DNA of 64,000 nt. It comes from Vanessa cardui (lineage: Eukaryota; Arthropoda; Insecta; Lepidoptera; Nymphalidae). The stretch is from positions 12,813,702-12,877,701 of the forward strand of contig NC_061136.1 of assembly GCF_905220365.1 (NCBI RefSeq), given 5' to 3'. The position numbers and the translations under genes were made by a program. This document shows positions 49,901 to 59,400 of the stretch, piece after piece (position 1 is the first letter of the stretch; every line of letters starts with the position of its first letter). The notes under the pieces are model-generated. The model had not been told where the DNA came from. It was given only the letters and a program-made list of their open reading frames with translations, and made no database searches.

Positions 49901-52900
49901 AAATCTAATTTGGGTCATTACTCCCCTCTCAATAGAATTATGAGAGCCTATAACTCAATAAGCGGAGACAAAGATTTAGATATTTTCGGTAATATAAAAA
50001 AATTTAAAAATAAAATATTAATTGTAAATACTCAAAATTATTTAGTTTAGATAGTTTACTTATGTCATATTTATTTTAATTTATTGTTGTTATGTAAATA
50101 GTCTTTAATGAGCTTTTTTTACCTTCTATTTGTTGTCGCTTAACTTTAATTTTGTGCATGCTGTTATCACCTATAAGTAAGATACCACTAGTCTTATTTT
50201 TTATTCATGTATTTGGAATTTTTTTAGTGTGTATTTTGTTAGTGATCTAATAAATAAATAAAAATAAATAAAATACTTGTTCAGTGCAAGTATTAAACTT
50301 GCAATAAAATTTAATCAAGAGAGTATAAAAATCTGAAGATAATCACTATTATTCATCCATTATTCATTGCATAGTATAAATCAAAGTTGCTTACCGCTGC
50401 TGCTATGTTTGCTTAGATCTTTAAAATTACGTAACTGATTTTGATGATAAATAGAGTAATTCGAAAGTAAGAATTTTGTATTAATTATATGGACAATATA
50501 GTAAAGAAACACTGATTATTTTAGAAGTTGTTAATAAATAAACAAATTCTGTAGTATATTTGGTATCAGTATTACACACGTGCGAAGCCGGGGCGGGTCG
50601 CTAGTCGCTACTAGCACAATAAAAATAGAAAAAATTACAACAAGCTACACAAAGTGTTGCTATTATTTCAGTGAGTTAATATTTTGTATTTTGTTTCGCC
50701 AGGCGACACATTCAGAAGGCTTGCCCATCGTGTACACTTTAAACCTCGCGTCCATGGTGACAGACCCGAGCTTATCCAATGTGCGCGAATCCGCTTTCAC
50801 ACTGCACAATACGACGGGCGTTCTGACACTTAGCATTCAACCTACTGCCAGCATGCATGGCATGTTCGAATTCGACGTAGTCGCCACAGACCCGCGTGAG
50901 TTACTAGCCAATTGTTATCGCTTTTTTTAATTGCATCGATATCAATAATATCCTTATAGTCTCGTTTAATGAATAGAAAATGATCATAATTCTAAAATTA
51001 CTGCATCATTTTTCTAAGTACGTTTTACTATTTCAGTGGAAGCTCATGATACGGCAGCAGTAAAGATCTACCTCATATCGTCTTTAAACAGAGTATTCAT
51101 CATCTTCGTCAACAATTTGCAGCTAGTGGAGACTCATCGCGATTTCGTGAGTAAACTTATTCAAAGCGATGTACTGTAAACAAATATTAGCAGTTTTTTT
51201 CATTTCCTACATTTTGAGTTCGTGTTTACTGCACGAACAAAATACTCATTATACATTTACTAATAAAAAAATACTTTCAGGAGCAGATACACCAGTTAAT
51301 CAGTTTTAATCCTTGCTCGAATCATATGTAACAAAATAGAAACTAAAATTTGAGGAACGTGTGTTTGTCAGATTTACAATGACAAATATCTCTATCTCAC
51401 ACAGATAGAACAGACCTTCAGCACCGGTTTCAACATGACGTGCAACATCGATCAGGTGCTCCCTGCCACCGACAGCGCAGGAGTGGTGCGCGATGACCTT
51501 GTTGAGGTGCGCGCGCACTTTATACGAGATGACGTGCCCGTGCCCACTGACGTCATCGAGGAGTAAGTCTGCACCCCTGACAAAATTGTTGTCTATCCAC
51601 TTGCCGTCCCAGCTCGACAAGTGTAAAGTAACATAACGTCTGACACATGATGTGCGCAGTATTCGCAGCGACACGCAACTTCTGCGCGCCATACAAACGA
51701 CGCTCAACACGGAGCTGCTTGTGCTGCGAGACTTCGTGACGGATGCCAGCCCCGACCTGTTGGAGTCGAGCACAGCGCTATATGCGGCGTACGCGCTGGC
51801 CGCTCTCTCCGCTCTGTTAGGCCTCCTGTGCCTCGTGCTACTCGCTGCATACATCATCAGAACCAGAGCGTTAGTTTGCATGTCTCAATAATATCTATTG
51901 ATACTGTTATTGTCATAGCCGTTGTTTTCATTCTACACATGAGACATATACCTGAAACAAATATTTAAATAGAAAGAACTTTAAATTAAGATTTTAACCA
52001 TATTAATATAACATCTTCTACGGTGCTAGCACTAGGTAAATGTTTTCATATTTTCTCATCTACGGTTAAACTGACTTCATTCAGATTAAATCGTCGCCTT
52101 CAAGCCCTTTCGATGACGAAGTACGGTTCGCAAGAGTCGGGTCTTAATAGGCTCGTGCTGGCGGCCCCCGGCACTAACAAGCACGCCACCGAGGGATCCA
52201 ATCCAATCTGGAATGAAGCTATCAAAGCACCAGACTTCGATGCTATCAGGTACTATTTAATTTTCATTTTCTTGTTACTTTATTTAAATTTTCTACAGGA
52301 CAAAGGATTGAAAAAAGTTTTAACGACTATGGTAGCTAATCACAAGGGGATGAAAAATACAGGAGATTATCTACAGAGCAGAAGTGTATCTTCTCCAATC
52401 CAATGAAACTGCAATTTAATACGTTCGAAAATATGTCATTCGTAACGATTCCGGCACATATTTTCCGGCGATCTTTCAACATCAGAAGTGTGGCTTTTGA
52501 TTCGTGGCAGTAAGACATAAAAACTTCTTGGCTGGCCAGTGGTTTTAATTAAAATTCATTGATGAAATTTATATCTTGCTAACAACTAAACTATGTTAAC
52601 ACTCCACAGCGAGCAATCAGATGACTCGGATCTCATCGGTATCGAAAATTTGCCTCAGTTCCGCAGCGACTATTTCCCACCAGCCGACAGCACATCCATT
52701 CAGGAGATGTCCAACGATAATGTAAGTAGAAACTTACGATGATAAAGATCATCGTTATTGCTTGTATCGAATGCCCCAAAGGGGACACTCATTTGTTACG
52801 TAAAACGATTTAGGGGGGAGACGGGTCGACCATGTCTTATGTTTTCTTACAGGGGTGTGGGAAGAAGTTTCGATATTTCTTACATAAGATAGTAAAAATA

Positions 52901-53294
52901 CGAAAAGTTCAAATTATTTGAAAATTAGCGCGAAACCGCGGAAATGCCGCGGTTCGCTCGAATTCGTAACTTTAGAGCCTTTGAAATTACAAATAAAAAC
53001 TTCATAAAAATAATACCTTGAAAAACAAATTTTGAAAGAAACCAAACATGTATTCATGTTATCCTTTGTTTGTTCTATACTACCTTTTGGGGGTTGGTCT
53101 ATTCTTATTTTTTCTTATAATAAACACTATCAAAGATAATCTTACGTAATAAGCTAAAATATTACACAAAAAATATTGATTTAATAATTTATTTGCAGTT
53201 GGATCCACCAGTGGCGGCACACAATAACAACTTCGGCTTCAATCCAACGCCATTCACTCCTGAGTTCGCCAATAGACCGTTTAGACATAAATAA
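28929..53294 (+). CDS. CAD1: Midgut cadherin, Bt Cry1A-receptor type (BT-R1/BtR175/CAD family), 34 coding exons, 1,728 aa
   Basis: A type-I membrane cadherin of lepidopteran midgut brush border, known in this family as a receptor for Bacillus thuringiensis Cry1A proteins; its normal role is probably adhesion. I traced 34 exons (listed in the four block entries) with GT/AG borders and unbroken phase. The 1,728-aa length fits the family (BT-R1 1,717; BtR175 1,752). Seen: signal peptide (HFIILLLFGLPFVLTE); about twelve cadherin repeats ending in calcium-site motifs such as DVNDQYP, DMNDNAP and DINDNAP; a membrane-proximal domain; a transmembrane helix (about 1576-1600); a 125-residue tail ending ANRPFRHK. 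The three regions published as toxin-binding are recognisable (near 867-878, 1336-1350 and 1420-1432). The ATG at 28929 is chosen because only it opens a signal peptide. No frameshift or stop seen: an intact allele. Confidence 0.96.
30115..30350 (-). mobile_element. REP-D copy
   Basis: Inverse orientation: TACTAGCGCCCCCGTCCCGG, then CTTCGCACGGGTGCAATGCT, and at the far end ACAGCGGTAAGCGACTTTGT. It lies in cadherin intron 1. Confidence 0.5.
30393..30424. other. Perfect 14-bp-arm hairpin
   Basis: GAAACAAGCAGCAT (393-406), loop CTAC, then ATGCTGCTTGTTTC (411-424): arms fully complementary. It lies in cadherin intron 1. Confidence 0.9.
30603..30850 (-). repeat. REP-A copy
   Basis: Inverse orientation: CCCACCTGATGGTAAGTGGT to GCACAAAGCCCTATCACCAA. 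It lies in cadherin intron 1, ending about 57 bp from exon 2. Confidence 0.8.
35023..35130 (+). mobile_element. SINE-B 3' fragment
   Basis: TCTGCCACATGTGAATCCAT, then GGAACAGCGTGGTCGAATAT and the tail CTGTTGTTGTT. It begins 39 bp after cadherin exon 8. Confidence 0.7.
35369..35481. mobile_element. Short MITE, family M2, copy 2
   Basis: 113 bp with inverted ends TAGATCTATTCACTCA and TGAGTGACTAGATCTA (15 of 16 complementary). It lies in cadherin intron 8. Homologous to 212-319. Confidence 0.7.
35765..36010 (-). mobile_element. REP-D-related fragment
   Basis: GATGCAATACTGATACTAAA, then TTTCTTTACTATATTGCCCA and AGGGACAGAGAAAGCGACTT, parallel to 30160-30350. It lies in cadherin intron 9. Confidence 0.5.
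36621..36881 (-). mobile_element. SINE-B copy, internally deleted
   Basis: Minus orientation: tail CAACAACAGCCTGTAATTTC at the left, head GGGCCATCTCGACTC at the right. About 40 bp between body and head is missing. It lies in cadherin intron 11. Confidence 0.8.
37825..38098 (+). repeat. REP-A copy, well preserved
   Basis: TTGGTGGTGGGGCTTTGTGC to CTCGTCCACCAAGCTATACC. It lies in cadherin intron 14. Confidence 0.85.
38482..38714. mobile_element. hAT-like MITE with 8-bp target duplication
   Basis: 233 bp, ends CTGTGGCGTAGCTA and its complement TAGCTACGCCACAG, bounded on both sides by the identical 8 bp ATTATAAT (38474-38481 and 38715-38722). An 8-bp duplication and a GTGGCGTAG tip are hallmarks of the hAT superfamily. 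The interior has GGGGCC-rich pieces at both ends and no frame. It lies in cadherin intron 15. Confidence 0.88.
39241..39536 (-). mobile_element. SINE-B copy
   Basis: Minus orientation: CAACAACAGCCTATAAAG tail, head GAGCCGAGATGGCAGAGTGG on the reverse strand. It lies in cadherin intron 16. Confidence 0.8.
40370..40500 (-). mobile_element. REP-D fragment
   Basis: TACTAGCGACGCGCCCCGGC, then TTCGCACAGATGCAACGCTG, the inverse of the REP-D end. It starts about 30 bp after cadherin exon 18. Confidence 0.5.
40501..40860. other. Unidentified GC-shifted block in cadherin intron 18
   Basis: Higher GC than the surrounding intron, with CTTCCTTCGG repeated (40520s and 40660s), TCCTTCGGGGAACTTCC, and a TGACGTCA core at about 40731-40738. 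No convincing frame. Possibly part of a retroelement LTR; undecided. Confidence 0.35.
41238..41536 (-). mobile_element. SINE-B copy, full length
   Basis: Minus orientation: tail CAACAACAACAGCCTGTAAA, head GAGTCGAGATGGCCCAGTGG on the reverse strand. It lies in cadherin intron 19, about 80 bp before a REP-A copy. Confidence 0.85.
41619..41905 (+). repeat. REP-A copy, well preserved
   Basis: TTGGTGGTAGGGCTTTGTGC to CTCGTCCGCCAACCTATACA. It lies in cadherin intron 19. Confidence 0.85.
43228..43615. mobile_element. MITE, family M1, copy 2
   Basis: 388 bp flanked by TATA (43224-43227 and 43616-43619). Left end GTACGACACAACTTAG, right end complementary (TTGTGTCGCAC). Begins 50 bp after cadherin exon 22. 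Internally it matches the copy at 719-1010 (GCATCGGCAAAATTCG, ACCGATCACATCCGAA, ATATTTATTTCT), mostly on the opposite strand, with about 95 extra bp. Confidence 0.85.
45262..45547 (+). repeat. REP-A copy, well preserved
   Basis: TTGGTAGTAGGGCTTTGTGT to CTCGTCCGCCGACCTATACC. It lies in cadherin intron 26. Confidence 0.85.
46242..48628 (+). mobile_element. Decayed Ty3/Gypsy-like LTR retrotransposon in cadherin intron 27
   Basis: LTR-like repeats lie at 46242-46440 and about 48403-48628, sharing GCACGCCATCAT, CCCGAAACATTT and AAGCAGTCGTTTT. After the left LTR comes a TGGTGACCCCG primer-site-like string. Inside are a gag-like frame (46803-47190, YEAIKKRLISIYEES), a reverse-transcriptase/RNase H scrap (about 47690-47850, YSTYDCELLAIY) and an integrase-core scrap (about 48310-48400, VHVDTIGPLP). 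Frames are broken and most of pol is deleted, so the element is dead. The two LTRs differ by many substitutions and an indel, so it is old. Confidence 0.75.
48629..48730 (+). mobile_element. Extra LTR fragment
   Basis: TTTTGTCACCAAAACTTTTG, TATATATACAATATACAAAC, CTAATAAATATTCTGCCAC repeats the end of the preceding LTR and its downstream junction (GCCACGCACC). Probably a remnant of a second element or a local duplication. Confidence 0.5.
48870..50275 (+). mobile_element. CR1/Jockey-type LINE, 5'-truncated, one in-frame stop
   Basis: One frame carries reverse-transcriptase motifs VDVIYTDFSKAFDKVPH, LSGVPQGSHLGPILFN and FADDLK, then the C-terminal region to the stop at 50048-50050. A single TAA at 49271-49273 interrupts it. 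The 3' end has an (ATAAA)n tail near 50248-50275. It lies in cadherin intron 27, sense to the host gene. Clade placement is tentative. Confidence 0.8.
50380..50607 (+). mobile_element. REP-D copy
   Basis: GTTGCTTACCGCTGCTGCTA to GCGAAGCCGGGGCGGGTCGC then TAGT. It lies 95 bp before cadherin exon 28. Confidence 0.5.
50703..53294 (+). other. CAD1: Cadherin exons 28-34: repeat 12, membrane-proximal domain, transmembrane helix, tail
   Basis: Exons: 50703-50895, 51037-51146, 51405-51562, 51660-51869, 52085-52249, 52610-52721, 53199-53294. Exon 28 carries GVLTLSIQPTASMHGMFEF (about residue 1420), the third published binding region. Exon 31 holds the transmembrane segment (YALAALSALLGLLCLVLLAA) and is GC-rich compared with its neighbours. 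The tail has acidic SEQSDDSDL and FRSDYFPPADSTS motifs. The stop TAA (53292-53294) lies inside an AATAAA string. Confidence 0.92.
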
Positions 53295-53461
53295 ATATAA
53301 ATTCGTTGTATTGTTTTGTCATAGTAAATTGTACATACAATAATATATGTATATATTATGTTATATATTATAAGCCTGTTATTTGCAAATGCATATAGAA
53401 GTGCAGTTTTATGATATTACATTATTTTAAGATTTATTTTGTTTTTTCTTTGAAGCACCAC

Positions 53462-53690
53462 TATATATATGTGCTTAATTTGTGTTTATAATTCATCTCG
53501 TGCTCGGCGGTGAGGGAAAACATCGTGAGGAAACCAGCATGTGTCTATTTTTTTCGAAATTCTGCCACATCTGCATTCTACCAGCCCGCATTGGAACAGC
53601 GTGGTGGAATATGTTCCAAAACCCCTATTCTTAATGGAAGAGGCCTTATCCCAGTAGTGGAAAATTTACAGGCTGTTACTTTACTTTACA
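53462..53690 (+). mobile_element. SINE-B copy lacking the tRNA-like head
   Basis: ATATGTGCTTAATTTGTGTT, ACATCGTGAGGAAACCAGCA, tail GGCTGTTACTTTACTTTAC. About 170 bp after the cadherin stop, so it may be transcribed in its 3' untranslated region. Confidence 0.8.
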
Positions 53691-53699
53691 TATAATTAA

Positions 53700-54050
53700 G
53701 TTGGAGTGTTGTTTGTAAAATTAAAATAAGCGTTTTTTACTGAATATACATATAAACGGTCCGTCTGTCTGTTTCCGCTAATCTCTGGAACGGCAGGACC
53801 GGTTTTGATGGGATTTTAACTAGCAGATAGCTGATGTCATAAGGAGTAACTTAGCCTACAGTAATGAGTTTTTTACTACAAGTATTTAAAACGGGATATT
53901 CATCTCATGAACCAGACATTCATAGATAATGTCGAAATATCGTCGATGGTACATAGTATATCCCATTAAAAAAATACTTATGTTTATTTAAAACGTAATA
54001 ACTTTTTGATACATTTAAACGCGCACGAAGTCGCCAACACAGTTAGTTAC
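53700..54050 (+). mobile_element. REP-D-related fragment
   Basis: GTCCGTCTGTCTGTTTCCGC, then AATCTCTGGAACGGCAGGAC, ending ACGAAGTCGCCAACACAGTT; similar to 20276-20475. Confidence 0.5.
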
Positions 54051-54645
54051 TGTGGCCACCTTAATATACAAAACTACAACTGTCATAAATCGCAATAAGC
54101 GCCCAAGAATACTTGCAGCATTTCCCCGTTAGATTGCAATTCTGATGTTCTAGGCAAAAAACGAACCAGCCTTCCTAATATCAGTACCCAGTAGATGATC
54201 CAAGTTTTTCAACAGAAAATAAGACAAAAAAACAAGATAAGAGTATATATTTCAATTGTTTGTTCACTTCAGCTTTTTCAGGAGCGGCTCTAGCTCTTAA
54301 AAATGTTTCTCTATTATGATACAAAGCCACTTTATTATCGCCTGTGACTCTTGAGGTCTCTTACTATGACCACAACTAATTTCACAGTTCTACAGGGATG
54401 ATTTTCAAAGTATTAGTAATAAAAAAGGCTTTTGGCTCTGTGTATACACTGAATGTCTTATCAATATTGATCAAATGATGACTGAAACATGAGTGGACAC
54501 TGTGCCCTTTACCATTATTGTAATCATATATAACCATGTTATAGACTACATAAACCCAGTTTATATATTGGGGTATTAAGCATGTGTTTTAATTTAATAA
54601 GTTCTGGTTACTTACTGGCATGGATAAAATTTCTATTAATAAAAA
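54051..54645. other. Intergenic, nothing recognised
   Basis: No exon-like frame, RNA gene or repeat family recognised. Confidence 0.4.
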
Positions 54646-54649
54646 AAAG

Positions 54650-55194
54650 GGGACAAGTGCGAGTTGAACTCGCGTGAAGAGGGTTCCGTACGATGTTACC
54701 TATCATGTGTGATTTACCATGTTATTTTAATATCATGGACTTCTTATAGGTTTTCCTATAATCTATTAACTAATATCTGTATTTTTTTCAAAATTTTAGG
54801 TTCAGTAGTTTCGGAGATTAGGGGGGTGGGTGAATGGTCAATTTTCGTCTATTTTCTTGAATAACTTGGAAACTATTTATTTTAAAATTACAAAAAAATA
54901 CATTTAAGATCTTCTCAACAAGGCCTTTCATTTGATATGCCACACGATGCAGTTTTCAGATTTTTTTTTTTAATTTTCCCCTTCCCCCCCAAAAATGACC
55001 CCCCATATACAGATTTCATCTGCTCACGTCACACCTCTGTATTTGGGTTACAGGAATTGATATGTGTACCAAATTTCAACTTGATCGGTCTAATAGATTC
55101 GGAGATAATTGACTGTAAGCGACGGACGGACAAACACACGAGTGATCCTATAAGGGTTCCGTTTTTGTATTCAGACGTATGGAACCCTAAAAAG
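54650..55194 (-). mobile_element. Dispersed element with AGGGTTCC ends
   Basis: On the minus strand it begins TTTTTAGGGTTCCATACGTC, with TTTGTCCGTCCGTCGCTTAC inside, and ends GTACGGAACCCTCTTCACGC then GAGTTCAACTCGCACTTGTC. I recall this as a common insect repeat type. Ends are partly complementary. No coding capacity. Confidence 0.55.
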
Positions 55195-55673
55195 TAAGTT
55201 TTAAGTACAAGAAATAAAATTGAGTTAATCTTATTTTTCATTCTTAATTAAATGTAGTATATAGAAGTATGTACTTCAACACAACTAAACAAATGAACGG
55301 GCTATATATGTAGATGACATTTTTGTAATTTGTTTGAATGTTACAATGTTTTACAATTTTCTACATAGGGTTCAAATAAAAAAAAGTTTCTTGACCTTTC
55401 ATCCCAGCTGACTTCACAATCCAAACTAATGGTAGCAATTAACAATTTAAAAAACATTGTATTTTGTACAAATAATTATTAGCGAATATTAAAATATAAA
55501 TTGTTTCAATAAATTGAAAGGCCCTAAACTCTACCCCTATTAAAATAGATAAAATTAGTTTTAAAAATAAAATTGTAAAATTTTTTTATAATTTCATTTA
55601 TTATTCTTATAGTATACAAAATTTATTTATCGTTAATTAAAGGGAATGGTACATTAAATTCTTAATTACTTTG
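55195..55673. other. Intergenic and TMEM258 3' flank
   Basis: AT-rich, 479 bp. Holds the presumed 3' untranslated region of TMEM258. Nothing else seen. Confidence 0.4.
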
Positions 55674-55998
55674 TCACACGTATATGCCTACCCATAACAA
55701 TAAAAAGAGAATACCAAAGCCTGAGAACAAGGCGGCTACTAGTGATAACAGGAGTTCCTTGAACAAGTCTCTTGACGACTTCGTGCTTGTGACTTCGTAG
55801 ACAAAGAACCACGCCGTAAAGAATATTCCGATACCAAGAAGCAGCATAGTTAGATGTGGGAACACCGCCGGATTGATAGGCGAGGCGTATCGCACCATTG
55901 ATTCAATTTCCAACTACAAAATTAAAATATAATTACAAAGTTAGTTATTAAATAGTTTGAGAACAAGTTAAAAACTACTTATATACACTTACACTCAT
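55674..55998 (-). CDS. TMEM258: TMEM258 (Kuduk), oligosaccharyltransferase subunit, 2 coding exons
   Basis: TMEM258 is a small two-helix subunit of the ER oligosaccharyltransferase complex, needed for N-glycosylation. Exon 2 (55913-55674) encodes 79 residues strikingly like the human 79-aa protein: RYASPINPAVFPHL, FFTAWFFVYEVTSTK, RDLFKELLLSLVAALF, FLLLWVGIYV. No ATG opens that exon; it starts TTG GAA just after a TTTGTAG acceptor. The start is therefore inferred to be the ATG at 55998-55996 in a 6-nt coding piece (ATGAGT|GTAAGT), giving 81 aa. An internal in-frame ATG six codons into exon 2 is the alternative. Two transmembrane helices are evident (about residues 19-39 and 55-78). The promoter faces the zinc-finger gene. 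Confidence 0.95.
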
Positions 55999-56436
55999 TT
56001 TATTACAATTAAATTAAGAGTTATCGCAAAAGGAATATTAGGTACACCGGCCAATAACCAAGTAAAAATTTGGTAAACGTCACAACAGATATGTCACTTG
56101 ACAATTGGTCGAGGCTTAGCCCATGTGTTTTTTAATAAAATAAATGTAGTTTATGTTCTAAAACAAGCCATCAGCCAACAGCTATTGAGAAATTAATGAA
56201 ATTATCTAATTTAATATATCTCTGGCCATATATTTTGTTTTATTTTATCAATTGTAACTTAAAATACATAGCTGCGAACCATGAACAATACAATAAATAA
56301 TAAACATGATTTTGACATATAGGTAATAGCACTCAATGTCAAATGCATAGTTAAATTGTTGATGCATGTACAGCTGTTTATTTTTATAAAAGAAATCATG
56401 TAGGGATATTAAAATTATTCCATTGCAATCAAAGCC
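55999..56436. promoter_or_regulatory. Divergent promoter region TMEM258 / zinc-finger gene
   Basis: 438 bp separate the two divergent start codons, with no repeat insertion recognised. The spacing implies a shared bidirectional promoter. No TATA box or initiator can be called with confidence. Confidence 0.5.
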
Positions 56437-59400
56437 ATGTCTTCCCAATGTTACATAATGAACGTAAACAGGATAATGACCCAAAATGTATCAGGAAACG
56501 ATGAAATAAAACCATCTTTATCAAAGGAAAAGGTAATGTCTTACGAGGAGAAATCTGTTGGGTCAACAGCATTTTTTAAATGCGAAGCTTGTCCATATAT
56601 GGCTCTCGCTGAAGACGATATAAAGTTTCATTTGTTTACTGTTCACCCAGACTTGGCTAAACGAAATGGACTCGCAGACAACATTCAAATCCCTTGTCCA
56701 GGCTGTACTAGTGTATTTGATGCAGAAGAAACTCTGAGAAATCATTTACGGAATCACCATAAAATGGGAATTAAAGACGTTAAAAAGATGGTTAAGAGTC
56801 TGGTCCAAATAGCTCTTAAAAATGCTAAATTAAAGAAAGAAATTAACAAAAATGAATCAACCAACCAACCACAGCCGGAAATAGCTGAAGTAAAAATACC
56901 TCAGGTTATAGAAATAGTGCCAGACATAGTAAATGCTAACAATGAACAATTACCAAAAGGGGTTGCATTTATATCAGTAGATGAATTAAATAAGATGAGC
57001 ACACCCAACTTTGAAAAGGTAGACCCTAAAGAAGTAATACAGGAAGCTAGCATCAATATTGTGTATACAAATGATGTATCAACACAATATGTAAATGTGA
57101 CAAATACTGGGCCGCCTGAAACTACCCGTAACTTAATTCAAATGTCCAGTGTTACACCGGATCTTATATCATCAATACAACCGAGAATTCCCTCCTCAAT
57201 GGAAAATAATTTATTGTCACCGCAGGCTCAAATTGATTCATCAACGCAGCAACAAGAGAATGGGAGGGGCTTAATATCTTATCCACACTCATATAAAAAG
57301 TCAAAAACATTAGAAGTAGCTTCTGAAAAGAATGGCACGCGATGCTCTGTATCAAACTGCCATGTTCGTCTCAAAGATGCTAACAATCTATCATATCACA
57401 GAAAATGCCATCAAAACAATCAATTACAGTGCCCTGAGTGCTCAAAACTGTTTCTCACTGTCCAACAACTTCATACACATCTGTGGAAGATACACACTGT
57501 TGACCTGGAGCTACCTACTTGCAATATATGTGGTTATAAAACATACAAGAGATACAGGCTAGTTAATATACATATGAGATGTCATGACAAATTAAAGGAA
57601 TATACGTGTAAGATACTCACTAACTTCTATACACTATTTACTTACAAAGGCATGCTCTTCTCATTTATTATTGTGTTAATTATCTTGACAGATAGGGTTG
57701 CTAAGTCTTAAAACCATAGCCAGACAGACTAGTTAAGTTCAAACTAGAAATTTGCATATAGAGGCCCTCTATTGGTTTTTGATAGTGAGAATAAAAAAAT
57801 AATTCCTTCATTCAAAAGTTAATTGTGCTATAAAGATTTTAGCTCTAAGACTTCAACTAACTGGGCAAATGTAAGAAAAATAAACAAAAGTCGGATAGTC
57901 CGGACACTACCTTACCTGTCATGCACCCAAAAACCCAACTATGTTTAGCTTTATACAGGTACATGGCAAACCTACATATGGCTAAAACCCTAAATATGTG
58001 CTAGTTATATTTAATTTATGTATTAATATAATCTCGATTTCAAGACTATATAATACAATTCCTTCTACAGGTTTAATATGTACTAAAAAGTTTAAGAATT
58101 CAAACCAGCTATCGAAACACCGCATGACTCACAAACGGGATGAGACGCGAGCTCAGTGCCATATTTGTCAACGTGAGTTCTCAAATGAACGACAACTCCG
58201 AAATCACGTAGCTGCTGTTCATGAGAGACTAAAACCATTTAAATGCTGTAACTGTGATTATACAGCGGCTCGGAAAGAAGAATTAAAATTGCACTTACGG
58301 TCGCATACTGGTAGGTATCAAACTATGATATATATAATGAGCATACATATACCACTCAAAAAAACAAAAAAATTCAAGACGAATTATCAAATTGTTGCCA
58401 TAGCCAGTTATAACGATTTCGTTTGTGATTTAGCAATTGTCAAAAAACAAATTAACAATTAGGTAATGATAATGTTTCCTACACAAACTTAAAGTTACAT
58501 TGTTCTTTACATATTTTCTTATTTTCAGGTGATAAACCATATGCTTGCGACCAATGTAGCTATTGTACAGGTGACCATAACGCCTTGCGTCGTCACAAAA
58601 AGCAACACTCGAAAGAGAGTACTTACAAATGCAAATACTGTCCCTACACCGCCATACAATCCACTATGTTCGCCTCCCATATGATATCGAAGCATCCAAA
58701 TGTGAACTCGGATGATGTCCACTGCTGTCCCTATTGTCCATTTAAATCTGTCAACAAAGACAAATATCTCGTTCATTTAACGACGCACAGAGAAAAGGAA
58801 GAGATAAAATTACTAGTCGAAATGACTAAAGGTGTCAAAACCAATAAGCCAAGTTGGACTATTCCAAGTGATAACTCAAATAAACCTAATGAGATACAAA
58901 GTGTATCCAATGAGCAATCTAAAGATGCAAGCATGAAGACTGTCAATACAATTCCCATCGAAGTATACGATTGTGACAGTCTGCCTGAGACAATGCTTCA
59001 AGAGTATCCGAAAAATTACTGCACGACGACGTCGAACGACGTTCCACAAACGACATTCAGTGCTGAGGATTTAAGAGACTTGAGTAAGGACGATAATAAT
59101 TCCGATTGCCTTATTTCTGAAACCTTCAATATACAGGACAGACATCAGTTCAGTTCCCAACATGCTCTACAAATGCCCTATGATTCCTCACAGCCTAATT
59201 TGCATTTCCTAAATTCAAGTGTTTCAATCGATCAAAACTTATTACAGAATAGTAGTGTGAGTTCCCTAGCGTCCAGTCATTCACCAATAAGCAATAGCTT
59301 AGGGGGTAATATCATGAGTAATTTCCCCATAAGATTGCCCCCCGTACCTATATCTGTCCGTAATAATATAACTCTAAAACCAGTCGATAAAATTTCGATA

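Noticed and set aside
51306..51881. 191-codon open frame on the minus strand
   Set aside because: It is antisense to the GC-rich cadherin exons 30-31 and has no domain character; a shadow frame.
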